NCBI GenBank assembly: GCA_963662155.1 | Contig: OY759267.1 | Location: 31,042,976-31,106,975, forward strand | Direction of reading: 5' to 3' | DNA length: 64,000 nucleotides | Source of the DNA: Lamellibrachia columna | Taxonomy: Eukaryota; Annelida; Polychaeta; Sabellida; Siboglinidae | Shown: positions 42,552 to 54,000 of the stretch, piece after piece | Position numbering within the stretch: position 1 is the stretch's first letter | Layout of the letters: each line of letters starts with the position of its first letter | The notes under the pieces: model-generated | Told to the model about the DNA's origin: nothing | Seen by the model: only the letters and a program-made list of their open reading frames with translations | The model's database searches: none | Made by a program: the position numbers and the translations under genes

Positions 42552-43114
42552 ACAATTTATTTTTAATTAGTTTGCTACGTTAGCCTTGAATAAGGCTGTT
42601 TTTGTGATCAAAAGAACACTTTAGGCTAAAAATCCTGCCACCTGGCGAATACGGAGAACACTGTGTAACAAAACAACGAAGTCAGTGTGTACTAATTTAC
42701 GCTAAAATCCTGCTGTTAATTCCTTTTTACCGAAAACGTTGACTACCACTATGTCAGATATTACCTTATGTATGTAATTTAAGTAAATAGATCACTTTAT
42801 ATATATATATATTAGCCAATGTAAACTATTCACTATGCTATCTCAATTTTCGAATAGTAAACAACCCTATTATCGCTCGCTGAATTCCCCGACAGAATCC
42901 GAAACTAACTTACTCTAAAATACTCCCTCTGACTAATAATTAACAAAACCTGTTTCCTAATATATGTCTACAATACGTTTGTGTATAATATATATTCAAT
43001 AGTAATACTTATTCTATTTGATATACCGCGTTTTTCTGTAAATGATCTACACCAAATTCAAGTCGCTGCACCAAGTCCAAGTAGCCGGAAGTCAAATGGC
43101 CATAAGAGTTACTA

Positions 43115-43570
43115 ATACATAACCATTGGCAACTATAATTAAGAACATCATGGGTGGTTTACTAGGGAAACCTTGCTGAACACACAGTATATTATTTTCA
43201 TGGGCCGCCGCGCCATACTGTTAGATAAAACCTATATCATGAGTGTCATAGTCGGACAACATTCACTCGCCAAATGAAAATATATTTGTATACACCTATT
43301 CCTATACTTGCCAATAGGATCAAATACATTGGCCTTTACCCCGATTTTATAGAACTGCACATGCATTTATCGGTGGTGATGGTTGACATGTAAGTCTTTA
43401 GTCAACTGGAAAATTGATCAGAATCTCCAACTTTTACAACATATTTTGAGTAAACTACTGGCATGATAGTCTTGGTTTTAATTGCACATGGTTAGTTTTT
43501 ATTACTTCTTTTAGGTGCATAGCCCCAAAACCATGACTTTTGTCTCACCTTAATATACACTTTGTTGACA
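43115..43570. repeat. Dispersed intronic repeat, copy 2
   Basis: Counterpart of 36585-37250. Copy 2 is shorter in its middle part and ends at GCATAGCCCCAAAACCATG. Confidence 0.7.
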
Positions 43571-43619
43571 TGTCACATTGTTGTTTGAAGGTGCTGCCAT
43601 GCATATGAAGTTGGTTTGC

Positions 43620-44505
43620 CAGTAAGAATGGTGTAGCCACTGTACAGTGAATCCTGATGGCCCTGCCAAGGTGATTGATGTTGATGTGGCAAGTAACCAC
43701 TGCGATGCATGCGCAAAATCTCGCAAAAAGTTAAATGATGTGCAATTCGATGTTTGGTATGACCAGTATAAAGGTGTCTGTTCAAATAACCATGAAGGTA
43801 GTGCAGGTCAGATGGAGCCTCAAGGCATGCTTCGTGTGTTATTGATGTTAGAAGAGCAGTATAAGCTAAAGTACAGTGGGTATCTTGGGGATGGGGACTC
43901 AAAGAGTTACTCGAGTGTTGCTAATGCTAACCCACCGGTCTATGAAGGTGTAAGTGTGGTGAAGTTAGAGTGTTGTGGGCATGTCCAGAAACGAATGGGG
44001 AAACGGTTAATAGATAAAGTAGCCGAAATGAAGTCAAAGCCATTCAGAGAGGAGGGGAGGAGTTACAAAGGGATAGGTGGTGCAGCAGGTTTGACGAGGA
44101 AAGCCATTAGACAGATTCCGGGTCACTATGGTGGAGCCATCAGAGGTAATGTGGGTGACATGGGCAAAATGAAAATAGCAGTGATGGCCATCTGGAAGCA
44201 CTGAAGGAAGGATCACAGTGATTGTGGTGACTGGTGCCCGGCTCTCAGTGGTGATGTAGACAGAGCCAACTCTCTGCCGAAGTTTGTGTTGAAGGTCATC
44301 AAAACTGTATTTGAGGCACCGAGTGATGACAGTTTGCTCTCCAAGTGCACTCATGGTGGAATGCAAAACTCAAATGAGAGCTTCCACCATTTGATCTGGA
44401 ATCGCTGCCCAAAGAGTGTGTTTATGGGCAGGATGAGGTTGGAAGTAGCTGTCTATGATGCAGCCATTGTGTACAATGAAGGGGAAATGGGAAGGTTGCC
44501 CATAT
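43620..44505 (+). pseudogene. Mutator-like (PF20700-type) transposase, C-terminal half, one nonsense codon
   Basis: Encodes VIDVDVASNHCDACAKSR, GDGDSKSYSSV (catalytic-type Asp), KLECCGHVQKRMGKRLIDK, HYGGAIRGNVGDMGKMK and, after the stop, DHSDCGDWCPA and NSNESFHHLIWNRCPKS (candidate catalytic Glu), all hallmarks of the Mutator-like transposase family common in aquatic invertebrates. The only break in the body is TGA at 44202-44204 after AIWKH, where one C to T change of CGA explains it; the frame resumes at once. Near 43646 a frame slip or intron border precedes VNPDGPAK, so the start is unknown. The 3' end runs into a CR1 fragment at about 44509. The N-terminal half is not here, but a related N-terminal half is found in the 50-60 kb duplication. 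Confidence 0.85.
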
Positions 44506-44508
44506 TTC

Positions 44509-44691
44509 ATTGCCTTTATTTTCTTAGCTACCAATTCTGGAGTTACAACTAACGGACCTAAATAGTCAGATTTAGCCCCCTGAAATTTAGCATCAGCAAC
44601 TGGTAATGAACTAATATCTTCTTTGGTAAACACTGAACTGAAGTAACCATTTAGGTCTTCCGCCATTAAAAACCCCTGTGATATTATATTG
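44509..44691 (-). mobile_element. Internal CR1 ORF2 fragment, truncated at both ends
   Basis: About 183 bp nearly identical to 39792-39973 of the intact CR1 (peptides ISQGFLMAEDLNGYFSSVFT and PLVVTPELVAKKI). It lacks both ends of the element, including the 3' tail needed for ordinary target-primed insertion, and interrupts the Mutator-like transposase. Confidence 0.9.
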
Positions 44692-45605
44692 TTTTGAGCC
44701 ATTCTGCAATCGTGCATTACAGATTGGCCTTGTGTGGTTGGTTCCCCCACCTTTGCTGATATTTTGTCAGAGTATATAAACTAGGTCACAAATGTTTTCA
44801 TTGTATAAAAATAATGTATTTATGATGTATACATATTATTGTATTGCATTTTTCTATTTGGCTTATTATAAAGCTCGTATACAAACATACATTTGACTTT
44901 GTTGTCTTCAGCAAACGAGCCACGGTTTCCATGTCATTAACTCTTTTGTAGGTAGCTTTGTCCCGCATAAATATTGTTTTGAGAATGAGATGATCGGTGT
45001 ACATTTACTGTTGGTTGGAACAAGTAGTGTATTGGTATGCATGATTGGTGTACGTTTACTGTCAGTCAGAACAAGTAATATTGTTACACATGATTGGTGT
45101 ACATTTACTGTCCAATCAAAACAAGTAGTCTATTGCCATTGGTACAGATGATGATGCCTTGGCTTTATAAAGATTAATTATTTCCTAAGCTAAACTACCA
45201 GTATATTTGATATGTTGTGGCATAATAATGATGTGTGTAACTGTGATATCCATGTTCCAGGTTGTATTTCCCGGTGGTAGAAGTCACTGTTTTGAGTCAA
45301 TGTTTAGTCTTGGTTTCAGTCATTCTAGTTAGCCTTATTTCTTTGGTAATTGTTTTTCTATGTGAATAAACTGTTGGTATATTTTATGTTGGTCTCAATA
45401 TAAATGAAATTGTGTGTAGTGACATGCCATATGCTGCAGGTAACATTTTTGTTGACAGAAGTGGGATATGTATAAGAAGGCATTCACATAATTCAGTTAT
45501 TAATATTTTCGTGGGAATTTTTGTAGTTTTCCAGGTTGTTTTTCGACCTGCTGTATACTGTGGGTGCCTCACAATTTGTCTATATCAGACTATCAGTACA
45601 CTCAC
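44692..45605. other. Intronic DNA with a short degenerate repeat
   Basis: TGATTGGTGTACATTTACTG recurs three times at about 44992-45110 with ACAAGTAGT-type spacers. Nothing else recognised. Confidence 0.4.
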
Positions 45606-45722
45606 CTGTGTCAGGTCAATCTCCATAGTTAAACTTTCCATCAATTCAATTTGGTTCAGATTAGACATCACAGATCCTTCCCACATCGCAGGATGGGATT
45701 ACTTGTCTTGACTTTCCTGAGC
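45606..45722 (-). CDS. Possible 5' exon of the DLG-like gene
   Basis: Acceptor TTTCAG ends at 45723 and perfect donor GTGAGT begins at 45605; 117 nt. From an ATG after an in-frame TAA it encodes MWEGSVMSNLNQIELMES and LTMEIDLTQ; the end resembles MEIKLIK, which in DLG comes just before GLGF of PDZ2. It leaves in phase 0 while the next known exon enters in phase 1, so at least one small exon would have to lie between. It could also belong to an unrelated transcript. Confidence 0.35.
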
Positions 45723-46262
45723 CTGAAATATAATTTGTCAGGGTTAGTTGATAGCACTAATTCCATAATTATCATAATACTTGCAAAACTGTGAACATTA
45801 CATACTGTCAGTAGTTAATTATTGTTATTTAAATGATTACATTGCACCAAACAACAAGGTGTTGTGGTGTGCTACAGAGAGGGGTGATTACAAGTACGAA
45901 TATTAATGTAATCATGATTACAGTAATTATTGCAATCACAATTACTAATGTAGTCATGATTACAATCATTATTACAATCACGATTACGGTAACATTTAAG
46001 AATATATATATATATTCACATAATGAATTAAATAAACCCTCATGTTATTATTATTGTCATCAATGTTATTCAACACAAAATCAAACACAATATTAAAATA
46101 CAGTCACAGTACACTTCATTAGGTTAGATACAAAATAAAGAGAAAACTCTGCTTGCATTGCCATTGTAGTTCCGACCTCGCCCTCGGGCTAGGTAAAAGA
46201 TATATGCAGAAAAAATATGATTATTAAAATGGCAATGATTCGATAACAATTGAATTACTGAC

Positions 46263-46400
46263 CTGCTAGCTATAGGGCGAATCAATGAGTCGGCACGCAA
46301 ATCATGCAATGACAGCAGACCAACATCTAGCATCTGTTTGTGCATATCACTACAAAATCATCGTCTTCGCCTTTGTACGGTGATGCAAGCACCAACGCGG
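46263..46400 (-). other. Possible first exon (non-repetitive, donor GTCAGT)
   Basis: Minus-strand open text MHKQMLDVGLLSLHDLRADS ending LIRPIAS at a good donor (GTCAGT, 46257-46262). The sequence upstream (46380-46500) is less AT-rich than its surroundings with several CpG. It could be the first exon of the DLG-like transcript; no homology recognised. Confidence 0.2.
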
Positions 46401-47121
46401 TCGGGCACACGGTGCTGCATAGCCATAGCCTAGCCCTAGCCTAGGCATGGTAGCTTCCTCGGCGTAGCATGATGACTCAACGTAAACGTGCGCAGACATC
46501 AGGATGCAATTTCTACAGGTTCACCACATCACATTACCTAGTCAGGAATCGTTGACAGTCAAAGCGCTGTTGTCATTTTTTAGTAGCAGATCTGGTAAAA
46601 CTGTCACAAGCGATGCATCCATCTTGTCAACAAGTAAAAAATGGTTCTGGTATTCCGTTATCGCATATTCTCGTTGTTTAGCGTGTGTTCGAGAAGTGAG
46701 GCGTTTTCCACGATTTTTTGTGTGTTTTGTTGAAATTTCTTTAACTTTTTTATTTGGAATGAACAGAAACGTTATTTTGTTGACGTATGTAAACATTTGT
46801 ATATATAACAGAGACCCATATCTTTTTTTTCACTCCAGAATGCCTATTTACGAAATAAATCGCAAAAAATAAAAAATTTACATTGATTAGATATACGCAA
46901 CTCAAACCACTCGTTTCGACAACAAGCAGGTATTTGTCACCATTAATGCATAGTTAGATAATATATATTTAAATATATGACATAACACAAAATTGCTTCA
47001 GTTCCCCTTTAATCTGTAGTAAAACCCATACGGACGCTGCATTAGGTGCTGCCAACAACATGCTGTGATAGAGGTGTAAGTACCATGAGCCTAGATGGAT
47101 ACAGGGGCTATATAAGACTAC

Positions 47122-47366
47122 CTTCCTTCATCTGTTCTTTGATGAGGTCAGCCAGCAGTGCGGGCATACTACTCAAGTCTGCATGATACCCTGCATGCGA
47201 TTCAGGTGCTGGTCCAACTTGAGCAACTTCTCGTGCATCACACGGAAACTCAGACCGAGAGCGTAGTGACACATCAAGTAGATGTCTGTCATGAAGTTGT
47301 AGTTCGCCTCGACCACTGGTGCCACCTGCTGGCTGTCCATTGGGATGAGCCGAGTGTCGGACAGAT
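47122..47366 (-). pseudogene. UBE4A: UBE4A-type (Ufd2 core) exon with an 11-nt frame-breaking insertion
   Basis: Acceptor CTGCAG ends at 47367, donor GTAGTC starts at 47121. Encodes TRLIPMDSQQVAPVVEANYN, FMTDIYLMCHYALGLSFRVM and HEKLLKLDQHLNRMQ, then stops; in another frame it continues DLSSMPALLADLIKEQMKE. Human UBE4A has the corresponding run [20 protein letters not shown] then NQNLHRLQ and SSSPAADNLREQFERLM. UBE4A is a U-box E3/E4 ubiquitin ligase; this exon is in its elongation-factor core. Removing 11 nt (47179-47189, GTATCATGCAG) restores one frame. The segment starts GT and ends AG but is far too short for a normal intron. Same strand as the DLG-like gene, upstream of it. Confidence 0.75.
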
Positions 47367-50256
47367 CTGCAGATGAACATCAGTTATCTTAATATTTTAT
47401 AATTATTGTAAATTATGGCCATTTAAATTTTTCCCCAGGAGTAACATACTTTTATAATTGCTATATAGTTCCCTGGTGTACAAAGTTAACACAATTAAGA
47501 TATCTACCTGAAGCTTAGATAGACTATAACATGGTTGTTGCTATTTATTTCATATTCCAGGTGAATTCTAAAAAATGTTGCTATTTTTTTAGAATTAAAT
47601 AGTGATATGTTAGAACAGTTTTCAATTACTGCCAGAAAATGAGTTTGAGAGTGAGAGGGCAGTGTCTGAAAAAAAAATTATTAACTGGGCCATAGTTTCT
47701 TGCTGGCCCAGTTCCATTTGCATCAGTCCAGGTGAGATTGAAATGGCCCCAAAAAATATAAATATATGTGTAACCTTGGTGGATTTAGCTGTATATATAT
47801 TTGTTAGGCTAGTCACTAGGGGGCGCTATGCCCAGTGTCACTCCCAGTTTAACAATCTGAGCGAGTTTTAGAGAGTAGCCTGTGCAGTTCGCCCTGGGCC
47901 GTAGAAGATGACACACGTTGTTACATGCAAGCATCCTTATCTTCAAAGTTTTCACTCTGTTTTCGCAATAATCATGATACAAGTCCTTGAGTACATAGTT
48001 TTATTTGTGTTGAAGTGACATGCATGGCATTTTTATTAGCTCACAAGCACTAAAGTCACTGCACACTTTACATAAACTTTGGGTCTGAACATTATAGTAA
48101 ACAATTATATTAGTTAAAAATATTGAAAATTAATAAACCATGCTCAATAACACTTTTACCATTTGTTGCCAACATTTTTAATAAATTATGTAAATTAGGA
48201 TCCAAGATGGCCACCAAATGTAGTGTAAATAATACCGAGAAGAGTTTGCAAACACGCACAAAATGTGCACATACAAAACATCATTTATTTAATGACAAGA
48301 TGATTCATACTAACTCTTGTTTATAATTATTTTTAAAATATACCTAGGTAATTATATAATTATAGTAAAGAATTACGTCAATTAAGAGATTCATGCTAGC
48401 CAAACCTTTTTACTAGATACATTAACATCCATGGTATCAAACGAAAGAGGAAACATGGACATTTAAGAAAAACACATTTTGCATAAATTATGCAAATTGA
48501 GATCCAAGATGGCTGCCAAATGTAATTTATATAAATAATACAGTTTTTATTATGTTCACAATCACAATTTTACATTGTGACTATGCACTCAAACTTATTA
48601 AAATAGTACAGTATTATTACAGCCAAAAGAAGTTTTCATTTGTTATGATTGTTCATTTTTAATCTACAAAATAATTTTATTTGGCCATAACATGGACATG
48701 GCTATCAAATGTATAATAATTATCAAACTCTATGCCTGTGCGGCATAGCCTATAGCCATTGTATGGGACATAGGCATAGCCATGTAATGATGTTGTTTAC
48801 TTAATAAACATTACTCGTTCAAGCGTCAGAAAAGTTGATCAAATGCATATTTTTTACACTCAAAATACTTTAAAATATTTTATGCAGATTTTTATGCAAA
48901 GAAATGAAAAGGCCAAATGAATGATGTTTATTAAGGGTATGCCAAATGGCATATTATTACAATTAAGAGCATGAAATGTGGACCCTGTAACATATGCCAA
49001 GCCTGTGGCTGAGCCTCATACAAAGCTGCCTGGACACAATGCTCCCAGAGCCCACATTTCGACATAGCAATACAGTACATGTAGTAATATTCCTACAACA
49101 CAACATTCATGGCATAACCAGTGAGCTACTGCGCCCCATGCTGTTTGATGCTAGACAAAATTGGTTTTGTGGGGGGAGGGGGGTTAATAGCTGTTTCATC
49201 CATCATCATACATTGATGCATTTTTCAAAGTTTATTTTTAGACCACTCTTCATAACAACGCTGAAGTTGAGCACACACAGTTTCGCTGTAAATGTAATGA
49301 AATGTTTCATGTATGTGGGAGGGGGATCTAAGGTTAAATGACAGTGGTTTTGTTTAGTATCAAACATGTTTTGAGTTGGCCCTAAATCCATACAAACTAC
49401 ACTCCTTGTGAAGATATTGTTGTCTGCTTTAATAAAACAAAATGACCCTTTTTAGAAATTCTTTATTGAAAACCTTGACATTGAATGTTTGATCAACAAA
49501 AGAATTATACAACTGACCTGCATCAAACTTGGCCTGGCTATTCTTAGACCGTGCTGGCTGAAGGAGATTTGTTGGTGTCTTATACTCCAGTGGCAATGAA
49601 GAGGACCGAGTGAGTGAGTGAGTAAGTGCGTGAGAGTGATCATGTCAAATATCACATTCCACGAAACTGGAACGTCTGCTTCCAGAGCAGTGCAAAATTA
49701 AAAGTTAGTGTCAAATATGTCTGTGGGATGCAAGACTGCTAAAAAAATCAAATTTTGTTATTGTCGGTGGAGACACCTTATTTTTAATTATTTAGAAACA
49801 TGTTGATATGATTTCCTTAATAATAATTATTGCATTAATTATTCACCAACACTACGACAATTGTAACAATTTCAGCATTGTTGCCACAGTGATTTGTTTA
49901 TTATTGTTTCCTAGGATATATGTTAATTGAGCTCACATCTGGGTGACACAACTAATTGACACATCTAGGTGACACATATTTCTTAATATTAATTACATAT
50001 AACTACTTTTATACACTACTCGTACAGTTCATTGTTGACTCCTTTTTCTGGCACCACGAGTCAATGAACGTTTGGATCTGACAACACTTCTCCTCCAATG
50101 ACCCTTTGGTGTAGATGTGTCGACTTCCCACAAAACACACCTACATGGTGAAGAACAATTTAACTTGATAAATATATCCACTTAGTACACATAAGTAACA
50201 TTTATTGTTTTCATGACATACCACTTAAAGCTAAATAGGTTTTATACATATCAACA
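47367..50256. other. AT-rich DNA with one unassigned coding-like stretch
   Basis: Two blocks at 48125-48245 and 48430-48540 share TAAATTATG-AAATT-GGATCCAAGATGGC and follow each other as an old duplication. On the minus strand, 50152-50015 reads VCFVGSRHIYTKGSLEEKCC then QIQTFIDSWCQKK after a GTAG acceptor-like site; it looks coding but I do not recognise it. Nothing else supported. Confidence 0.35.
47813..47826 (+). promoter_or_regulatory. CTCF-like motif
   Basis: TCACTAGGGGGCGC matches 13 of 14 positions of the bilaterian CTCF core CCASYAGRKGGCRS. A weaker match, CCGCTAGGTGGCGT, lies at 4672-4685. Motif only; occupancy unknown. Confidence 0.4.
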
Positions 50257-50752
50257 ATGGCCCTCCTGGCGGACAATTCAGAAGAACCGCAATTTATCCG
50301 GTAGGTGGACGCGCGAGGTTAGGCGAAGACGCGTAAAGAAAGTTATTGCTCAATTTTGTTATTGTTACTGCGAAATTCGTATTTTTAGTTGTTTCGACAT
50401 ATGGACTGTTAGAAAACGAATATGGAGTTCCTACGGAAGTGCAGTATGCGCTTATTATTCTGCTCAAATTCGATATCTCCATATTATCGCCCCCATTTTC
50501 ATACCGGAGGTGATTTTGCACCAGAAATAACGCAAATAGTCGCATGAACACCCTACCCTGAATCACTGGCACTGCCATCAAGACTAGCGATGTCCGACAA
50601 CTCTAAAGGGGTAAGACCACTATAGACCTTACAGTTTATTGTTCCAAACGAAAATATAGTGTATTAAATTGGCCACTCTTCCTCCTTTAGTCTTTACTAA
50701 TCGGAGCTCCAATTTTCGCAGTAGAGAGTCCCCCGCTCCATAATTCAGCCTG

Positions 50753-51516
50753 TCAGTGGCTGCACAATTTATTCTGTATGTGTAGAGCCACAATATCCTG
50801 GCAGCGACTTTGTTGTTCTACTACGACCCCTATTGTTTGTGATGCATTTTGCCCAGTATGATAAGACCCAGTGATTCTCGCTGAGCTATATCTGCTGTCC
50901 ATGGATATGGTTACTGGAGCATCTTCAGGTAATCCTCGTAGCGTATTAATTGTCTTCATGTGGTCACGCCTTTTCGCCAAGTCTGCCAAAGTCATAGTTG
51001 CTGTCGCATTGTCAACTTTGTTTGCAGTCCGTTGCATGCTACTTCGGTACGGTGGTGGTACATCTAAGCTAGCAATTATCACACATGCACTGTAAATCTA
51101 GGAACAGCACACAATTAACTGTCAATAAGGGACGCATGCTCTGCAATGCACTCGTTATACATCTGTGTTGTTTTGTCTCTATGCATAATACGCATTTCTA
51201 ATTGTGAGTCATCTTTCTTCAGGTATGTCGTTGTCAAGTCATCAGCAACACGTTTCTTCGGTCTCATGAGTTTGGCGCCATCCGATTTGCTCTCAGCATC
51301 TGGGATTTCGATGAGTCCACCTGGTGTAACTTTGGCGACTCTTGTGAATTCGGCTTGCGTGAGTCTTGGCATCCACATGCTTGGTGTGGAATTGTCTGCT
51401 ACGTCTTTCTTGGACGTGTGCACAGTGTGCCCTTTCTGAAAGCCACATCTCCTCACATTTTTGGCTATTCGGAACTTCACTTTTCTTCTCCATGCTGATA
51501 TCTGTATCAGAGTCAA
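50753..51516 (-). pseudogene. Mutator-like transposase, N-terminal half, decayed
   Basis: Two minus-strand frames: 51516-51115 (FQKGHTVHTSKKDVADN, WMPRLTQAEFTRVAKV, KKRVADDLTTTYLKKDD, MYNECIAEHAS) and 51082-50753 (LDVPPPYRSSMQRTANKV, LRGLPEDAPVTISMDSRYSS, TGQNASQTIGVVVEQQSR, ALHIQNKLC). These are consecutive blocks of the same Mutator-like (PF20700-type) transposase whose C-terminal half is at 43.6 kb. About 70 residues normally between the two blocks, including a Cys-rich stretch, are missing, and the protein ends after NKLC. Confidence 0.85.
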
Positions 51517-51589
51517 ACACTTTTACTATGTTTTGAATGTTTAAATGTTTTTCTTCGATTTGGTATAACTTTCGTGCCGGTTTGTGAGA

Positions 51590-52075
51590 TGTCGGAAATT
51601 AATTAGGGCACGGACCACAGTCAGAATCCATCCACCATTACATACATAAAGAATCCCAAGGAAAAAATTAATTGTGCAGATAGGGTTTATTTGTGAGAGC
51701 AGAAATTGTGTGGATGAGGGATTGGAAGTGATGTTCTTGTGCACAGTAGCATATAAGCTTTGAAATGATGCCATTTGTCAGTAGGTATGCCAGTTGCGTA
51801 AGGACACAGTGGCTGTTAGGCAGGATGTACTCATATTTGGGAAACCGGAGAATTTCATGGCAGAAATGCAGGGGCCTCATGCTTTGAAGCAATTTATGCG
51901 AAAAGGAGGTATGTCATTTTCACGAATTTCACACACCAGGTGTCTTAGTGGGTGTGTAATTTTCTGTGAATTTCAAAAAAAATTGTAGGATAAATTTTCA
52001 ATGTAGACGCAAGAACGTTATAATGGTCGTCTATGGGAAAAGTGACCGTGGTCCGTGCCAATGTCCGACAACTCT
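51590..52075. mobile_element. MITE-like element with inverted ends
   Basis: GTCGGAAATTAATTAGGGCA and then CGGACCACAGTCA at 51592-51624 is inverted at 52038-52074 as TGACCGTGGTCCGTGCC and AATGTCCGAC. The roughly 30-bp imperfect inverted ends enclose about 430 bp without coding capacity. Present at the same place in copy 2 (about 56905-57390). Confidence 0.6.
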
Positions 52076-53369
52076 GAAGGGGTAAGACCACTATAGACCT
52101 TCCAGTTTATTGTTTCACACGAAAATATAGTGTATTAAATTGTGATATTTGAATTTAAATAATCTGTATGATGTGACATTAGTGCAATTGAACAGGCATG
52201 TTCACAAGTTTGTTTGTAGAAGCTATTGGCTTTGAAAAGGTGCATTTTTTAGAGTGTAACAGGCGGAGGGATTCATTTGAATTTTTCTTCTGTGCACCAC
52301 GTGGGCGCATGAATGCATGGCTATGTTTGTTAAAATTGATGGGCATCGCACGTCGGGGCGTTTTAATAGAGCTGGAGGTATGCGGTTTTGACAAAACTTG
52401 GTCAGCATTTCAATGAGATGATGGCAGTTGCTGTAAAAAATAAGAATTTTTGATGGTTATGTTTTCTTATCAAACAAAACGTTAAGTTTCAGGCACGACT
52501 TTTCACACTTATACTGCATACACACAATACCTGTGGTGGGAAAAGCGCGTGTCACCTTCTCGTGGTTCCTACTGTGGATCACGACAGCAAACTTTGCTGT
52601 CGTGTGAACTAAGAACAGCGCACACTGGTACTATCTTGTAAACTGTGGATATTGTGTTTGTTTGTTTTATACTGAATGGCTTGGTGCTTGGTGAAGTCAT
52701 ATCGGTTGCTGACTCGAGACAGTAGGTGCACGGTTTTGTGTCCAAAGGGAAATGTGGTTGATACCAACTAAATATTCGACAGCCACATAATTCACACAGC
52801 TTGACGTCTAAAATGATGGTAATATCGAGCCTGATTGTTATGAAAGAAACACATATTTGGCTCGGTTGCATTATTGACAGTTGCAGTCCGACCCATGTTT
52901 GCTGCTGTGACCGACTGTGCAGCAGGAACATCGTCATGTGTTCGGGATGGTCTACAACAACCTCCTTTGCTGTCTCTGGTATTTCAAGAGGTAACTCTGA
53001 CAGCCTAAACGACGTTGGTTAGTGCAATAAGGTAATGAACATAACAATTTACATGCTTCCTGATATGCTGTCATTGATATCTCACTTTTTCCAGTGGGAT
53101 AGTAGTTTTGTATGTTAATATGCTGAATCAAACCATAAGAATGTAGAATATTATATTACATAACATAATAGCTATCACACGATCATGGGACCACTATCTG
53201 AATAAATTAATTAACATGGACAGTACATGTTCTCGCAATTTTAATTCCACATATCCAAATTTGCTTCTTTCATAATTGTATACCTTGTGCAGATGTATAT
53301 TGGGATATTAGAGCCGTTTTTGCAAATACCTGTCTTAAGAATTTACTTTGTTGTGTTTGACGTGTTATG

Positions 53370-54000
53370 TCATAAACTGTTGAAGAATAACAGCAGATTA
53401 TTTGGTAACAACTTTTTGTTTGCGTCACTCATTATAATGGGAGTTTTTAGTTTTAGAAAATGTGATAGCTTTAATATATGCAATTCACAAGATAATCCAT
53501 TTGTATGATGCCAACAGTGTACATTGCTGACAATCCTCGCTAATTGCTTTTGTAACAAATAAATGCAGTCGATATTTGTTTTGTAGGTGTTTCCCCACAC
53601 TTCACAACAACATGAAACACAAATCAGGTACTGTGAATAGTATATTGTTTTAAGTGAGCATTTTTGTGTAGTAAATATTTTGCACTAGTATGCATAATTG
53701 CAATACTTTTCAAAGTTTCAAAGGTATCATCCTATTAAAACAACTAGAAATTTACTTACATATGTCATTTCAATATCATTGATTTTTACATTAGTGCTGG
53801 CTTTTCGTAGTTACTAAATAGCATGACATTAATTTCCTACACATTATGTGATAATTGATTAACTACAAACCACATAACCAATTAACCAAGTTGTTTGCCT
53901 GTCTTTGCTGAGTTCAACCGGGTCATTTGCTGAGCCAAAAAAATATTGGTGTCATCAGCAAAAAAATTAAATTTAACAGTTATGAACTACATGTATGTAA
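53370..54000 (-). pseudogene. LINE RT C-terminal fragment
   Basis: FFADDTNIFLAQQM at about 53990-53940 and WGNTYKTNIDCIYLLQKQ, ARIVSNVHCWHHTN, FKLKTPIIM-type residues at 53600-53400 are typical of the end of a non-LTR reverse transcriptase, of a different clade from the CR1 copies of this window. Frame broken between the two parts. Confidence 0.8.

Larger units (their letters stand above)
38223..42760 (-). mobile_element. Apparently intact CR1-type LINE
   Basis: A complete two-ORF non-LTR retrotransposon of the CR1 group inserted in the intron upstream of the PDZ exon, same strand as the host gene. 3' end: about 90 bp of UTR and a tail of two to three AAATCTTGTT units (plus strand TTTAACAAGATTTAACAAG at 38226). 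The 5' end was not fixed; ORF1 begins at 42551 and the 5' UTR extends beyond it, here given an approximate limit. Both frames are open, FADD and the endonuclease residues are present, and other copies in the window are nearly identical over the RT domain, so this may be a source element. It moves by target-primed reverse transcription. Confidence 0.93.
50588..52145. repeat. 85-bp direct repeats flanking the transposase remnant
   Basis: GATGTCCGACAACTCTAAAG through GTGTATTAAATTG at 50588-50671 recurs in the same orientation at 52062-52145 with about five changes. The 1.4 kb between holds the transposase remnant and the inverted-repeat element. The pair is repeated in copy 2 at about 55902 and 57376. 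Confidence 0.85.
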
